Source: Williamsia muralis NBRC 105860
GTDB lineage: Bacteria; Actinomycetota; Actinomycetes; Mycobacteriales; Mycobacteriaceae
Length of the DNA: 64,000 bases
Assembly (NCBI RefSeq): GCF_001598915.1
Contig: NZ_BDAP01000007.1
Location: 62,001-126,000, forward strand
Direction of reading: 5' to 3'
Under the pieces are notes generated by a model. That model had not been told where the DNA came from. It did not search any database and worked only from the letters and a program-made list of their open reading frames with translations. The position numbers were made by a program, and so were the translations under genes. This document shows positions 46,675 to 55,580 of the stretch, in pieces (within the stretch, counting starts at the first letter, position 1; each line of letters opens with the position of its first letter).

Positions 46675-47361
46675 ATGCGCATACTGGTTGTGGACGACGA
46701 TCGTGCCGTTCGCGAGTCTCTGCGCCGGTCCCTGACGTTCAACGGGTACACGGTGCTCACGGCGGGGGATGGCGTCGAAGCCCTCGAAAAGATCAATTCC
46801 GACCGTCCCGAGGCGGTGGTGCTGGACGTCATGATGCCGCGCCTCGACGGGCTCGAGGTATGCCGTCGCCTCCGAAGCACCGGCGACGATCTCCCCATCC
46901 TGGTCCTCACCGCTCGCGACTCGGTGTCCGAGCGGGTCGCCGGACTCGATGCGGGGGCCGATGACTACCTGCCCAAACCCTTTGCGCTCGAAGAGTTGCT
47001 CGCACGTCTGCGGGCCCTGATGCGCCGCGCGACAGCCGAACCGCTACCGGACTCGGAGGCGATGACCTTCGAGGACCTCACGATGGATCCGGTCACGCGC
47101 GATGTCACCAGAGGCGAGCGCCCGATCAGTTTGACCCGCACCGAGTTCGCCCTGTTGGAGATGCTGATGGCCAATCCGCGCCGTGTGCTCACCCGCAGTC
47201 GCATCCTCGAGGAGGTCTGGGGTTACGACTTCCCGACGTCGGGCAACGCACTCGAGGTGTACGTGGGCTACCTCAGGCGCAAGACCGAGGCCGAAGGCGA
47301 GTCGCGCCTCATCCACACCGTGCGGGGCGTGGGATACGTCCTGCGGGAGACCCCTCCGTAA
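46675..47361 (+). CDS. mprA: Envelope-stress response regulator MprA
   Basis: 228-residue OmpR/PhoB-type regulator. The receiver domain has acidic pocket DDD (7-9), phospho-acceptor Asp51 in [12 protein letters not shown], Thr in LTARD and Lys in LPKPF. The winged-helix output domain shows [14 protein letters not shown] and [17 protein letters not shown]...[10 protein letters not shown]. The sequence and the mprA-mprB-pepD-moaB2 order identify it as MprA, which in mycobacteria responds to detergent, antibiotic and persistence-related envelope stress. Followed after 3 nt by mprB. A TCTCAG element at 46647 may be part of an autoregulatory site. Confidence 0.95.
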   Translation: MRILVVDDDRAVRESLRRSLTFNGYTVLTAGDGVEALEKINSDRPEAVVLDVMMPRLDGLEVCRRLRSTGDDLPILVLTARDSVSERVAGLDAGADDYLPKPFALEELLARLRALMRRATAEPLPDSEAMTFEDLTMDPVTRDVTRGERPISLTRTEFALLEMLMANPRRVLTRSRILEEVWGYDFPTSGNALEVYVGYLRRKTEAEGESRLIHTVRGVGYVLRETPP

Positions 47362-47364
47362 ATC

Positions 47365-48879
47365 GTGAGCTTCTATCACCGTCACCCGCCGGTCCCCGGC
47401 GAAGCCCCGCCGGCAGGCGTGGTGACCGCACAGCGGCCAATACAGATGGCTTCCGCCCCGGATCTGCCCCGGCAGATGCGTAAGCCGACGCCTTTGACCC
47501 GGACCATCTCGCTGCGTTGGCGCATCACGATCCTGTCCGCGACGGTGGTGGGCATCGCGGTTGCCGTGATGGCTGCCGCGGCTTTTGCGGTCGTCTACCG
47601 GGCCATGTACGCCGACGTCGATTCGCAGCTCACCAACCGGGCCAACGGGATGACCGAACTGGCCCGGATCGGGGTCCTCGACGACTCGCCCGAATCACTG
47701 GTGGCCGGCACGGTGTTCTCCACAGACATGTCGGTGGCACTGGTGATGCCCGGGGGCCGTGGATTCCAGATCGGCGGCGTTCCCTACGGCGAGTCCGAAC
47801 GCGATGTGGTGGACGGGAAAGCGGAGTCGTCGCTGCGGACCGCGAAGAACCAGCGGGTGCTGGCCCGCAAGCTCAACGACGGCAACACCCTGATCATCTC
47901 GCAGAGCCTTCGCGACACAGACGACGTGCTGCACCGATTGGCCTGGGTGCTGGGGGTGATCGGTGGCTGCGGGATCATCCTGGCCGCGGTCGCCGGAACG
48001 ACCGTGGCGCGTGCCGGACTACGGCCGGTCGCGCGGTTGACCCGGGCCGCCGAGCGAGTGGCGCGCACCGACGACCTCACGCCCATCCCGGTCATCGGCA
48101 ACGACGAATTGGCCAGGCTCACCGAGAGTTTCAACCTGATGCTGCGGGCGCTTGCCGAGTCGCGAGACCGGCAGAGCCGGCTCGTCGCGGACGCCGGCCA
48201 CGAATTGCGCACGCCGCTGACGTCATTGCGCACGAATCTGGAGTTGATGATCGCGTCGAGCCAGCCGGGTGCGCGGGCGGTGCCCGAATCGGACATGGCC
48301 GAGCTGCGAACGGACGTGATGGCCCAGATCGAAGAACTCTCCACGCTAGTGGGCGATCTCGTGGATCTCGCGCGTGAGGATGCGCCCGAGGTGGTGCACG
48401 AAGAGGTCGACCTCTCCGAGGTGGTGGACCGCTCTCTCGAGCGTGTCCGCCGCCGGCGCAGCGACGTCGACTTCGAAGTGCACGTCACGCCCTGGTTTGT
48501 CTTCGGTGAGAGTGCCGGGTTGTCGCGGGCCGTGCTCAACGTGCTCGACAACGCGGCGAAGTGGAGTCCGCCCGGCCGGCCCGTGGAGGTCCGGCTGGCT
48601 CAGATCGAGCCTGATCGCGCGATTCTGACCGTTGCCGATGCCGGCCCCGGTATCCCTCCCGAAGACCGGCAACTGGTCTTCGAGAGGTTCTACCGGTCCA
48701 CCGCGTCCCGATCCATGCCCGGCTCCGGGCTGGGGCTGGCGATAGTCCGTCAGGTGGTGGACCGCCATGGCGGCACGGTGACCGCCGGTCAGTCCGAACT
48801 CGGAGGCGCCCTGGTGACGATCAGCCTTCCCGGGTCGCCGGTACCGGCCGAGATCGCGCCCCAGGTGGTCCAGCAATAG
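47365..48879 (+). CDS. mprB: Sensor histidine kinase MprB
   Basis: 504 residues, GTG start. Transmembrane helices at about 53-77 and 194-216 flank an extracytoplasmic sensor domain of about 115 residues. HAMP (about 217-268), dimerisation/phospho-acceptor with His279 in DAGHELRTPLTSLR, and an ATP-binding domain with N box NVLDNAAKWSPPG, G1 DAGPGIPPED and G2 GSGLGLAIVRQVVDRHGG follow. In mycobacteria the sensor domain binds DnaK until misfolded proteins titrate it. A proline-rich cytoplasmic N-terminus of about 50 residues precedes TM1. Confidence 0.95.
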   Translation: MSFYHRHPPVPGEAPPAGVVTAQRPIQMASAPDLPRQMRKPTPLTRTISLRWRITILSATVVGIAVAVMAAAAFAVVYRAMYADVDSQLTNRANGMTELARIGVLDDSPESLVAGTVFSTDMSVALVMPGGRGFQIGGVPYGESERDVVDGKAESSLRTAKNQRVLARKLNDGNTLIISQSLRDTDDVLHRLAWVLGVIGGCGIILAAVAGTTVARAGLRPVARLTRAAERVARTDDLTPIPVIGNDELARLTESFNLMLRALAESRDRQSRLVADAGHELRTPLTSLRTNLELMIASSQPGARAVPESDMAELRTDVMAQIEELSTLVGDLVDLAREDAPEVVHEEVDLSEVVDRSLERVRRRRSDVDFEVHVTPWFVFGESAGLSRAVLNVLDNAAKWSPPGRPVEVRLAQIEPDRAILTVADAGPGIPPEDRQLVFERFYRSTASRSMPGSGLGLAIVRQVVDRHGGTVTAGQSELGGALVTISLPGSPVPAEIAPQVVQQ

Positions 48880-49004
48880 GTTCTGATCGAGCAGTGTCGA
48901 GCGTTCGGCGGTCGTTCGAAGGGTCTGACGTCTCTGTCCGTCGATCGGCGGCTTTGTTTGGCGAAGTCCCTGCGGGGAACAATGAAGGGGAAACAAACAG
49001 CACT

Positions 49005-49022
49005 GTCTCAGCCCCGTCTCAG
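49005..49022. promoter_or_regulatory. MprA-box-like direct repeat upstream of pepD
   Basis: GTCTCAG occurs at 49005-49011 and again at 49016-49022, an 11-bp start-to-start spacing typical for OmpR-family dimers bound on one helix face. It lies about 90 bp upstream of the pepD ATG. MprA is known to control pepD in mycobacteria; the exact consensus has not been checked. Confidence 0.6.
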
Positions 49023-49109
49023 GCCGACACAGCAAGGTATTCCTCAGTGCCGGTAAATGTTGCGGCATCGGGGAGCGCAGGGTGCGCCTGGCAGAAAGCA
49101 AAAATCGAC

Positions 49110-50717
49110 ATGGTCGGCAGCAACGATGACGAGCGCGGGACAAACCGCGACACCAGTTCCTTTCCGGGAGAGGGCATCTCGCAATCACCGGGACAATCGC
49201 ATCCCAGCGGGTCCGCTGATCGGCCGGACGGGCCGAGCAACGCCGGACCGCAGGACAACCCCTATGGGCGAACCTCGGCGTTCGACCCTCGGCAGCAGGA
49301 TTCCTCGGGTGAGCAGACGGCACAGTTCGGTACCTCCGGCATGAACGGCCCTTCCGGACCTTCCGGACCCTTCGGACAGCCTTCGGAGGGTGCATCCGCA
49401 AGTCGCGGTCCGGGTGGTTACGGCTATGGCGCTCAACCTGATCCGTATGCTCCGTCCGGGCGATTCGCGCAGCCGAACCCGTATGGGGCCTACTCCCACG
49501 GCGCGGGGACGGGTACCAACCCCACCAGTCAGATCCCGGCCCCTGGGGCCGGCCAGAACCCGTACGGGAGCTCGCCACAGCAGTTCGGCTCCCCGCCGCC
49601 CGCACGCAGCGGGCGTTCGGGCGGAGCCAAAGCCGGATTGGCGGCTGCCGCAATCGCTTTGGTGCTCGTCGGCGGTGGCATCGGAGGTGTGGTCGGAGCC
49701 AATGTGGCCGACGATTCATCGGGATCGAGATCAACCACCAGCGAGAGCGTGCTCGGTGGCGACCGCGACAACAGCCAACCGGTCCAGGCCCCCGCCGGCT
49801 CGACGCAGGAAGTCGCGGAGAAGGTCACGCCGTCGGTCGTGTCGATCGAGGTGGAGGGCAGCCAGGCGTCCGGGTCCGGGTCCGGCATCGTGCTCACCGC
49901 GGACGGCACCATCATGACCAACAACCACGTGGTCGCCGGTGCGGGCAACAATCCGGACCTCACCGTCACGTTCAGTGACGGCAGCACGGCAGCCGCGCAG
50001 ATCGTGGGTGCCGACCCGATCTCCGACATCGCCGTGATCAAGGTCGACAAGTCCGGCCTCACCCCGATCGCCGTCGGTCGCTCCGACAATCTTGTGGTCG
50101 GTCAGGAGGTCATCGCGATCGGGTCGCCGCTGGGGCTGAACGGCACGGTCACCACGGGAATCATCAGCGCACTCAACCGTCCGGTGTCCACACAGGGTGA
50201 GCAGGGTGGCCAGGCCTCGGTGATGGATGCCATCCAGACCGACGCGGCGATCAATCCGGGCAACTCCGGTGGTGCGCTGGTCAACGCCAACGGCGCCCTC
50301 ATCGGGGTCAACACCGCGATCGCCAGCCTCTCCCAGGGCGAGACCGGCGGAAGCATCGGCCTCGGGTTCGCCATCCCGGTGGACCAGGCGATGCGCATCG
50401 CCGACGAGCTCGAGAAGACCGGTAAGGCGACACAGGCGGGGCTCGGCGTCACAGTGCGGTCGGGGGCACCGTCAGCTGACAGCCCCGGCGCGCTGATCAA
50501 CGAGGTGACGTCGGGTGGAGCCGCCGCGAAGGCAGGCATCCCGAGTGGTGCGCTGGTCACCAAGGTCGACGATCGTGTGATCGCCTCCGGAGACGCGCTG
50601 ATCGCGGCGGTGCGGTCGCACGCTCCGGGCGACCAGGTGACCATCACGTACGTCACCAACGGACAGACAAAGACCGCGCAGGTCACCCTCGACACCCTGG
50701 ACACCGGAGGACGCTAG
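49110..50717 (+). CDS. pepD: HtrA-like serine protease PepD
   Basis: 535 residues from ATG at 49110; the frame is open further upstream, but that region holds the MprA-type repeat and poor codon use. Domains: a Gly/Pro/Ser/Gln-rich cytoplasmic segment (1-170), a transmembrane helix (about 173-199), a trypsin-like protease with His273 (NNHVV), Asp306 (SDIAVIKV) and Ser387 (GNSGGAL), and one PDZ domain (about 440-530). It degrades or refolds damaged exported proteins and dampens MprAB signalling in mycobacteria. It follows mprB by 230 bp with its own probable MprA-driven promoter. Confidence 0.92.
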   Translation: MVGSNDDERGTNRDTSSFPGEGISQSPGQSHPSGSADRPDGPSNAGPQDNPYGRTSAFDPRQQDSSGEQTAQFGTSGMNGPSGPSGPFGQPSEGASASRGPGGYGYGAQPDPYAPSGRFAQPNPYGAYSHGAGTGTNPTSQIPAPGAGQNPYGSSPQQFGSPPPARSGRSGGAKAGLAAAAIALVLVGGGIGGVVGANVADDSSGSRSTTSESVLGGDRDNSQPVQAPAGSTQEVAEKVTPSVVSIEVEGSQASGSGSGIVLTADGTIMTNNHVVAGAGNNPDLTVTFSDGSTAAAQIVGADPISDIAVIKVDKSGLTPIAVGRSDNLVVGQEVIAIGSPLGLNGTVTTGIISALNRPVSTQGEQGGQASVMDAIQTDAAINPGNSGGALVNANGALIGVNTAIASLSQGETGGSIGLGFAIPVDQAMRIADELEKTGKATQAGLGVTVRSGAPSADSPGALINEVTSGGAAAKAGIPSGALVTKVDDRVIASGDALIAAVRSHAPGDQVTITYVTNGQTKTAQVTLDTLDTGGR

Positions 50718-50909
50718 ACCGTGAAACACATCGACGATCACATTGGTACCCGACTGCGGGCAGTCATCCCCATCCCGACCGATAGAGTTCCTGACGGAGA
50801 TGGTGCTATCTCAGTCCTGGGTATCGGCGAGGCAGATGTCGTCGCCGCGGACGCCGCGGCGGAACAGCTCGCCGTCCGCACAGGGGAGATCGAAGCGGAA
50901 GGACAGCGC

Positions 50910-51410
50910 ATGAGGTCACTGAACTTGGCTGAAGAGGATCTGGGTCGGGCCCTGGTGGTGATCGTCGATGACCGGGCCGCCCATGGTGAGGACCAGGCCT
51001 TGATCGGTCCTCTGGTGGGGGAGTTGCTCGAAGAAGCCGGTTTTCACGTCGACGCGGTGGTGGCGGTGGAGTCCGACGAGGTGGAGATCCGCAACGCCCT
51101 CAACACTGCGGTCATCGGCGGGGTGGACTTGGTGATCTCGGTCGGCGGCGTCGGGGTCGGTGGTCGCGATGTGACTCCCGAGGCGACCGCGGATCTACTC
51201 GATCGCAAACTGCCTGGTATCGAAGAGGCCTTGCGCAGTTCCGGATTGGCTGCCGGCGCGATGGATGCCGGGCTGTCACGCGGGCTTGCGGGTGTCTCGG
51301 GGCAGACGATCGTCGTCAACTTGGCCAATTCGCGGGCCGCTGTTCGTGATGGCATGGCCACCATCACCCCGATGGCGAAACACCTGATCTCGTCGATCAG
51401 CAACTTCTGA
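50910..51410 (+). CDS. moaB2: MoaB/MogA-family molybdopterin protein MoaB2
   Basis: 166 residues with the MoCF-binding fold: GRALVVIVDDRAAHGEDQALIGPLVGELLEEAGF, then NTAVIGGVDLVISVGGVGVGGRDVTPEAT and SGLAAGAMDAGLSRGLAGVSG. It corresponds to Rv0984 and probably adenylates molybdopterin or assists that step. The ATG at 50910 (AAGGA upstream) is chosen because it matches family length. The open frame extends to a GTG at 50721 just after pepD, but that stretch has atypical codon use. The glycine loop GVGVGGRDVTPE departs from the usual GGTGxxxRD. Confidence 0.87.
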   Translation: MRSLNLAEEDLGRALVVIVDDRAAHGEDQALIGPLVGELLEEAGFHVDAVVAVESDEVEIRNALNTAVIGGVDLVISVGGVGVGGRDVTPEATADLLDRKLPGIEEALRSSGLAAGAMDAGLSRGLAGVSGQTIVVNLANSRAAVRDGMATITPMAKHLISSISNF

Positions 51411-51419
51411 TCGGGTCCG

Positions 51420-51605
51420 ATGAGCGACTCGAAAGACGGAAAGCGAACCAAGACTCGGGCCGAGTTAGAGAAGGTTTTCGGCGAGGATTTGCCCTCGACC
51501 AGCAGCGATGAGCGACCGATCGGTCGAAGTGATGAAGGTCACAGTAACGCCGATATGCGTGGGGACGAATGGTTTATCGAGAATCGCCCGCCACATCACG
51601 GCTGA
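51420..51605 (+). CDS. Small conserved hydrophilic protein
   Basis: 61 residues, highly charged (many Asp, Glu, Lys, Arg), no hydrophobic segment, ending DEWFIENRPPHHG. I recall similar short proteins beside moaB2 in related Actinobacteria, but no function is known. ATG 10 nt after moaB2, so probably co-transcribed. Confidence 0.65.
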   Translation: MSDSKDGKRTKTRAELEKVFGEDLPSTSSDERPIGRSDEGHSNADMRGDEWFIENRPPHHG

Positions 51606-51989
51606 ATCGCGAATAGGTCACGGCCCGGTTCCTGGGCTTTTCCTGATAATTCGCTGAACTTGCTGCAAAATCAACAGTTGTTCATTCACTTTAGCGAAGT
51701 TCCCTATCCAGACACGACTGCTGCGAACTGTTGCCCGCACCTGTTCCTGGGGTTAACGTTCCGCTCGATACGGCCAGTACCAGTGCGGGGGTTGGGCGTA
51801 TCCCGTGCGACGTCCCCAATGGCGACCGCGGTGTGGGCAAGGTGTTCGGCTGAGATTTACCTACCGGAAACTACGGGCACACAAGCCCGTTAACTGCCCC
51901 GGTAGAAGATTCCGCTGAACCTTTTGGTCACTTCGAGCTCACGATTTGGTTGAGCTTGGATTACACAGCAATCCTGTGAGAGGGAACGA
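51606..51989. promoter_or_regulatory. Gene-free, AT-richer promoter/leader region before the porin genes
   Basis: No convincing ORF. Base composition is lower in GC than the surroundings. Dyads include GAACTT...AAGTTC (51655-51703 region) and GGATT-N7-AATCC just before the ribosome site. AGAGGGA precedes the porin ATG. It probably holds the regulated promoter and a long leader for the porin pair. Confidence 0.5.
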
Positions 51990-52592
51990 ATGAGCAAGAT
52001 CAACATGTTCGGTCTGCGCCGCGTTGTCGGCGTTGGTGCGATTACCGCGGTTGCCGCCATTGGCCTGGCCAGCATGGGCGCAGGAAACGCCGCCGCAGGA
52101 CCCCTGCCCAGCGGCAGCAAGGTGACCCAGGGTGTCGACGGCACCGTCGTCAAGATCAGCCGCACCGGCGAGGCCGCTTACCCGGTCCCGTCCTTGGCGA
52201 ACAACGGCGCAGGCCGCGCCGCAGAGGTTTCCGGCCTCGTCACCGTCACCGCCGGTGGCGCCAGCGGTACCCTGACCACCGGCTACATCGTCGGCTGCCA
52301 GGTCGACATCACCGGTCTCGAAGGTGGCCTGAACGCCTCCATCGATTCTTCTCTGAGCCTGGGCCTCGACGGCTCGCTCTCGTTCCCCCTGGCACCCGGT
52401 GAAGCGGCTTTCGTCCCGCTCGGCACCAAGACCTTCGAGGGCGGCGTTGCAAGCGTCCAGTACAAGCGTCAGGGCATCGAGGTGCAGCAGTGCGGCGGAT
52501 ACCCCCAGGCTCGCGCCTTCACCACCGTGCAGACCGAGGGCAACTACGTCATCAAGTCGACCCTCTACGGCGCCCCGTTCAGCCTGAACTGA
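51990..52592 (+). CDS. MspA-family outer-membrane porin (first of tandem pair)
   Basis: 200 residues. The signal peptide (residues 1 to about 37, ending GNAAA) precedes a mature beta-rich protein with MspA-type features: an opening VTQGVDGTVVKISRTGE, YIVGCQVDI, APGEAAFVPLGTKTF and a C-terminal YGAPFSLN. MspA proteins are oligomeric channels through the mycolate outer membrane for small hydrophilic solutes. With the next gene it forms a tandem pair like the heteromeric porin pair reported in Gordonia jacobaea. Two cysteines (GCQ, QCG) could form a disulfide. Confidence 0.9.
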   Translation: MSKINMFGLRRVVGVGAITAVAAIGLASMGAGNAAAGPLPSGSKVTQGVDGTVVKISRTGEAAYPVPSLANNGAGRAAEVSGLVTVTAGGASGTLTTGYIVGCQVDITGLEGGLNASIDSSLSLGLDGSLSFPLAPGEAAFVPLGTKTFEGGVASVQYKRQGIEVQQCGGYPQARAFTTVQTEGNYVIKSTLYGAPFSLN

Positions 52593-52664
52593 TCGTCGGC
52601 AGATAAACCAACTAGTCTGAAATCTCATCTGCCGCAAGCAGATTCATATTCCTGAAGGGGAATC

Positions 52665-53306
52665 ATGCGCAACAAACTCTCGCGTCGTCTCGCCGCGGTG
52701 GTCGGCATCGCCGGTGTCTCGGCCATCGCACTGTCCTCCATGGGTGCCGGCGGCGCAGCTGCCGGCGCTCTGCCCGGTGGCGTCGCCACCCAGAAGCTGA
52801 TCGACGGCTCCAACGTCACCGTCACGCTGAAGGACGAGTTCGTCAACATCCAGCCGTCGACCGTGGCGGTTCCGACCAGCCGCAACGTGTGGCTGTCGGG
52901 CAAGGTGCTCGTCACCGTCGACGGTGAAGCCGAAGGCGCCACCGTCGAAGCCGGTTACGTTGTCGGCTGCCAGCTGACCTTCGGTGCCGGCGGCAAGGCC
53001 GGTATCGGAACCTCGCTGGATCTCTCGGCTCCCGGCACCCCGTTCACCACTCCCGAAGCCGGCCTGAGCGGCGGTCTGACACTCGGACCCGGTGAGGCCA
53101 CCTACGTGCCGATCCTGTCGTCCGACGACGCCACCGACTTCAGCTTCGAGGGCAACGCCGGCGGCATCGCTTACAGCCAGGAAACCGTCAAGGTCGACGG
53201 CTGCGCCGGATACGCCGAAGGACAGGCGTACGTCAAGGTCACCGTCGACACCCCGTCGGTCACCGGCATCGTCACCCTGTGGGGCTCCAAGTTCAGCCTC
53301 GGCTGA
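52665..53306 (+). CDS. MspA-family outer-membrane porin (second of tandem pair)
   Basis: 213 residues; signal peptide about 1-35 (ends AGGAAA). The mature region parallels the upstream gene: VTLKDEFVNIQP, AGYVVGCQLTFGAG, LGPGEATYVPIL, VKVDGCAGYA and the C-terminal WGSKFSLG. It differs by an inserted Gly-rich loop near the constriction, so the two subunits may give a channel of mixed charge. Starts 72 nt after the first porin with AGGGG upstream and is followed by an intrinsic terminator, implying one transcript. Confidence 0.9.
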   Translation: MRNKLSRRLAAVVGIAGVSAIALSSMGAGGAAAGALPGGVATQKLIDGSNVTVTLKDEFVNIQPSTVAVPTSRNVWLSGKVLVTVDGEAEGATVEAGYVVGCQLTFGAGGKAGIGTSLDLSAPGTPFTTPEAGLSGGLTLGPGEATYVPILSSDDATDFSFEGNAGGIAYSQETVKVDGCAGYAEGQAYVKVTVDTPSVTGIVTLWGSKFSLG

Positions 53307-53341
53307 TAGGCAGATCCCTGCTGCCTGACAACTGAACAACC

Positions 53342-53377
53342 CGAAAGCCGGACCACCGCAAGGTGTTCCGGCTTTCG
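53342..53377 (+). terminator. Intrinsic terminator after the porin pair
   Basis: CGAAAGCCGGA (53342-53352) pairs with TCCGGCTTTCG (53367-53377) over 11 bp with a 14-nt loop, followed by GCGTTT. Confidence 0.8.
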
Positions 53378-53442
53378 GCGTTTCACCAGGATGCTGACAT
53401 CGCCGGTGCTGGCCGGGCAGGCGCCGAGGCGGTGATCGGAGT

Positions 53443-53458
53443 TCGAACACGTGTTCGA
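53443..53458. promoter_or_regulatory. LexA SOS box upstream of the DUF222/HNH gene
   Basis: TCGAACACGTGTTCGA is a perfect 16-bp palindrome and an exact instance of the actinobacterial LexA consensus TCGAAC-N4-GTTCGA. It lies 109 bp upstream of the DUF222/HNH start. 13E12-type proteins in M. tuberculosis are known to be preceded by SOS boxes. Confidence 0.85.
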
Positions 53459-53566
53459 CAAACTGCGGATACTGGACTACTATCGGTCATAGGGAAACGT
53501 CCTGACAACAGAGGCACTTTGTATCTAGTTGTCAGCGTTCGCTTTTCGGTTGACTGGGGGGTCATC

Positions 53567-55463
53567 ATGTCCGACGGTGCTGGCATCGATTCGCCTGTGG
53601 TGGGCGCGGTGTCGGGTCTGGAGTCGGCAATCGATCAGCTCGGCGAGGTGAGTCTGACGGCGCTTTCCGACGAGGATTGTGTACGTCTGGTCGACCGGTT
53701 GGAGGTCGCGTCGCGGCGGTTGCAGTCCGCGGGGTTGCCGGTGTTGCGGGAAGTGGTTGTGCGACGCGCGTATTCGAAACTCGGGTGCTCCTCGCCGGCT
53801 GCGATGTTGACCTCGCTGGCACGGCTACGCCCGGGTGCTGCCCGAGCTCGGGTGGAAGCGATGGACGCGTTGACGCCGTCGGCGACTCCCAGCGGTGAAG
53901 TTGTAGATGCTCGATTCCCGAACACCGCAGAAGCGTTGCGCGAGGGTGTGATCGGACTTGATCACGCTGGGGTGGTGGCGAGGGTGATGGCGAAGATTCC
54001 GCACAAGGTCGATGCGGAGAAGCGGACAAATACAGAGGCGGCGCTGGCTGATCTGTGCCGCAAGCACACTCCTGGCCAGGTAGAGGCGATCGGTGAGCGC
54101 ATCGTCGAATACTTGGATCCCGACGGGACGTTGGCCGATGACGCCGACAGGGCCCGGAAACGTGGATTCAGTGTGGGGAAACCGGCCACGGATCTCATGT
54201 CGACGGTAGCGGGGCATCTGGACCCGGTGACCCGGGCCTTGCTGGATGTGATGCTCGCGGTGTGGGCCGCTCCGGGGATGAACAATCCTGATGATCCGCT
54301 GTCGCCCTCAGGTGCGGCCGATGATCCGACGGTGGACAAGGACCTCTTGCAAGCTGCGGCAGACAACGACACCCGCAGTGCGGCGCAGCGTAATCACGAT
54401 GCGGTGAAGTCGATGCTGATGTACCTGCTCGAATCGGGGCAGCTGGGCAAGACGCATCACGGATTGCCCGTGCAGGTCATCATCAACATGACCAAAGACC
54501 AGCTCGATCAATACATGCTCGAGCAGGTGTCGCCAGAAGGCGTTGACGGAGAGGACGTTTCGGGATCTGAGTTTGAACCCGGTCGAGCGCCGGCGTCAGC
54601 AGCAGAATCAGGCCGTGAACCGGAGCCAGGCTGCACGTCAGAGCCAGACCGCGAGGCGGAGCTAGCCCGCGAGGTGGAGCGCACGCCAGAGCCGGCATCA
54701 AAGCTGGAGCCAGACCCCGAGGCGGAGCAAGACCGTGAATCGGAGGTCGTTCATCCGTACCGGGAGACGCACTGGGAGGATCCGAGCTGGTTGCCTTCGG
54801 TCACTGGTGGGCCGACGCGACCGGTACGGGACGGGGCTGGTCTACACGGCGACCGGTGCGGTGTTGCCGATCGCTGATGCGTTGAGGCTTGCAGTGCGTT
54901 CCGACAAGACGTTGGCCATTTTTGCGAACCATTCGAATGAGCCGTTGTTTCTGGGTCGAGCACGCCGTCTGGCCAGTGAGGCGCAGCGTCTGGCGATGTT
55001 TGCCGCGCACCGAGGCTGTTCGCATCCGGGTTGTTCGAATCCGGCGTTGTGGGCCGAGGCGCACCATGTTCGCGAATGGGCGCAGGGCGGGTTCACCGAC
55101 ATCACTCACCTGGCTCCGGCATGCCCGCAACACCACCAACTCGTAGGACCGGGGGAGCATCAGTGGCAGACGGTGATGATCACCGACGGCCCCGACGCAG
55201 GGCGGTGTGCCTGGATCCCACCGGCACTGTTGGATCCGGAGCGACAACCCCGGGTCAACCGTGCCCACCACCCGGACGAAGCCATCATCGAGGCCCGTCA
55301 GGGCATGATCGCGCGCCGCAAAGCCGAACTCGAACAACGCAATCGAGAACTCAGCCCTCAACCACCAGATTCACTACCGACCAGACCGTCGGAGAACAAC
55401 CCTCCGCCAGAAGCCCCGCCTCCACCAGGTGCCCCGCAGGCCGTGGAGGTCCTCGTGGAATAG
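53567..55463 (+). pseudogene. DUF222/HNH endonuclease (13E12-repeat family), frameshifted
   Basis: The first frame (ATG 53567, GGGGG upstream) encodes about 437 residues: a DUF222 region (SAIDQLGEVSLTALSDEDCVRLVDRLE, KPATDLMSTVAGHLDP) and an unusual Glu/Pro-rich linker of about 60 residues. It then runs off into nonsense, stopping at 54877. The HNH domain lies in another frame, ending at 55463 (HRGCSHPGCS, EAHHVREWAQGGFTDITHLAPACPQHHQL). Deleting one G from the GGGG run at 54833-54836 restores a continuous protein. The interruption may be a true mutation, phase variation or sequence error. Placed behind an SOS box. Function of the family is unknown, with presumed nuclease chemistry. Confidence 0.85.
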
Positions 55464-55529
55464 GGGCAGTGAAAACAGGAACTGCGAAGCAGCAGGAACG
55501 GCGTGCCGAGGTCGCTGGGCCCCTTCGAC

Positions 55530-55563
55530 AAAAAATATCGCCCCGGCCTGAGCCGGGGCGATA
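55530..55563 (-). terminator. Intrinsic terminator for mscL
   Basis: TATCGCCCCGGC (55536-55547) and GCCGGGGCGATA (55552-55563) form a perfect 12-bp stem with a 4-nt loop. On the minus strand it is followed by a run of T's (A-run at 55529-55535), ideal for the mscL transcript. Confidence 0.92.
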
Positions 55564-55580
55564 CGTCGATCTCGAAATGT

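Noticed and set aside
50721-50909. N-terminal extension of moaB2 starting at the GTG after pepD
   Set aside because: The stretch has codon use unlike the rest (AGA, GTT, CCT, TCA), no family match, and a well-placed ribosome site precedes the ATG at 50910.
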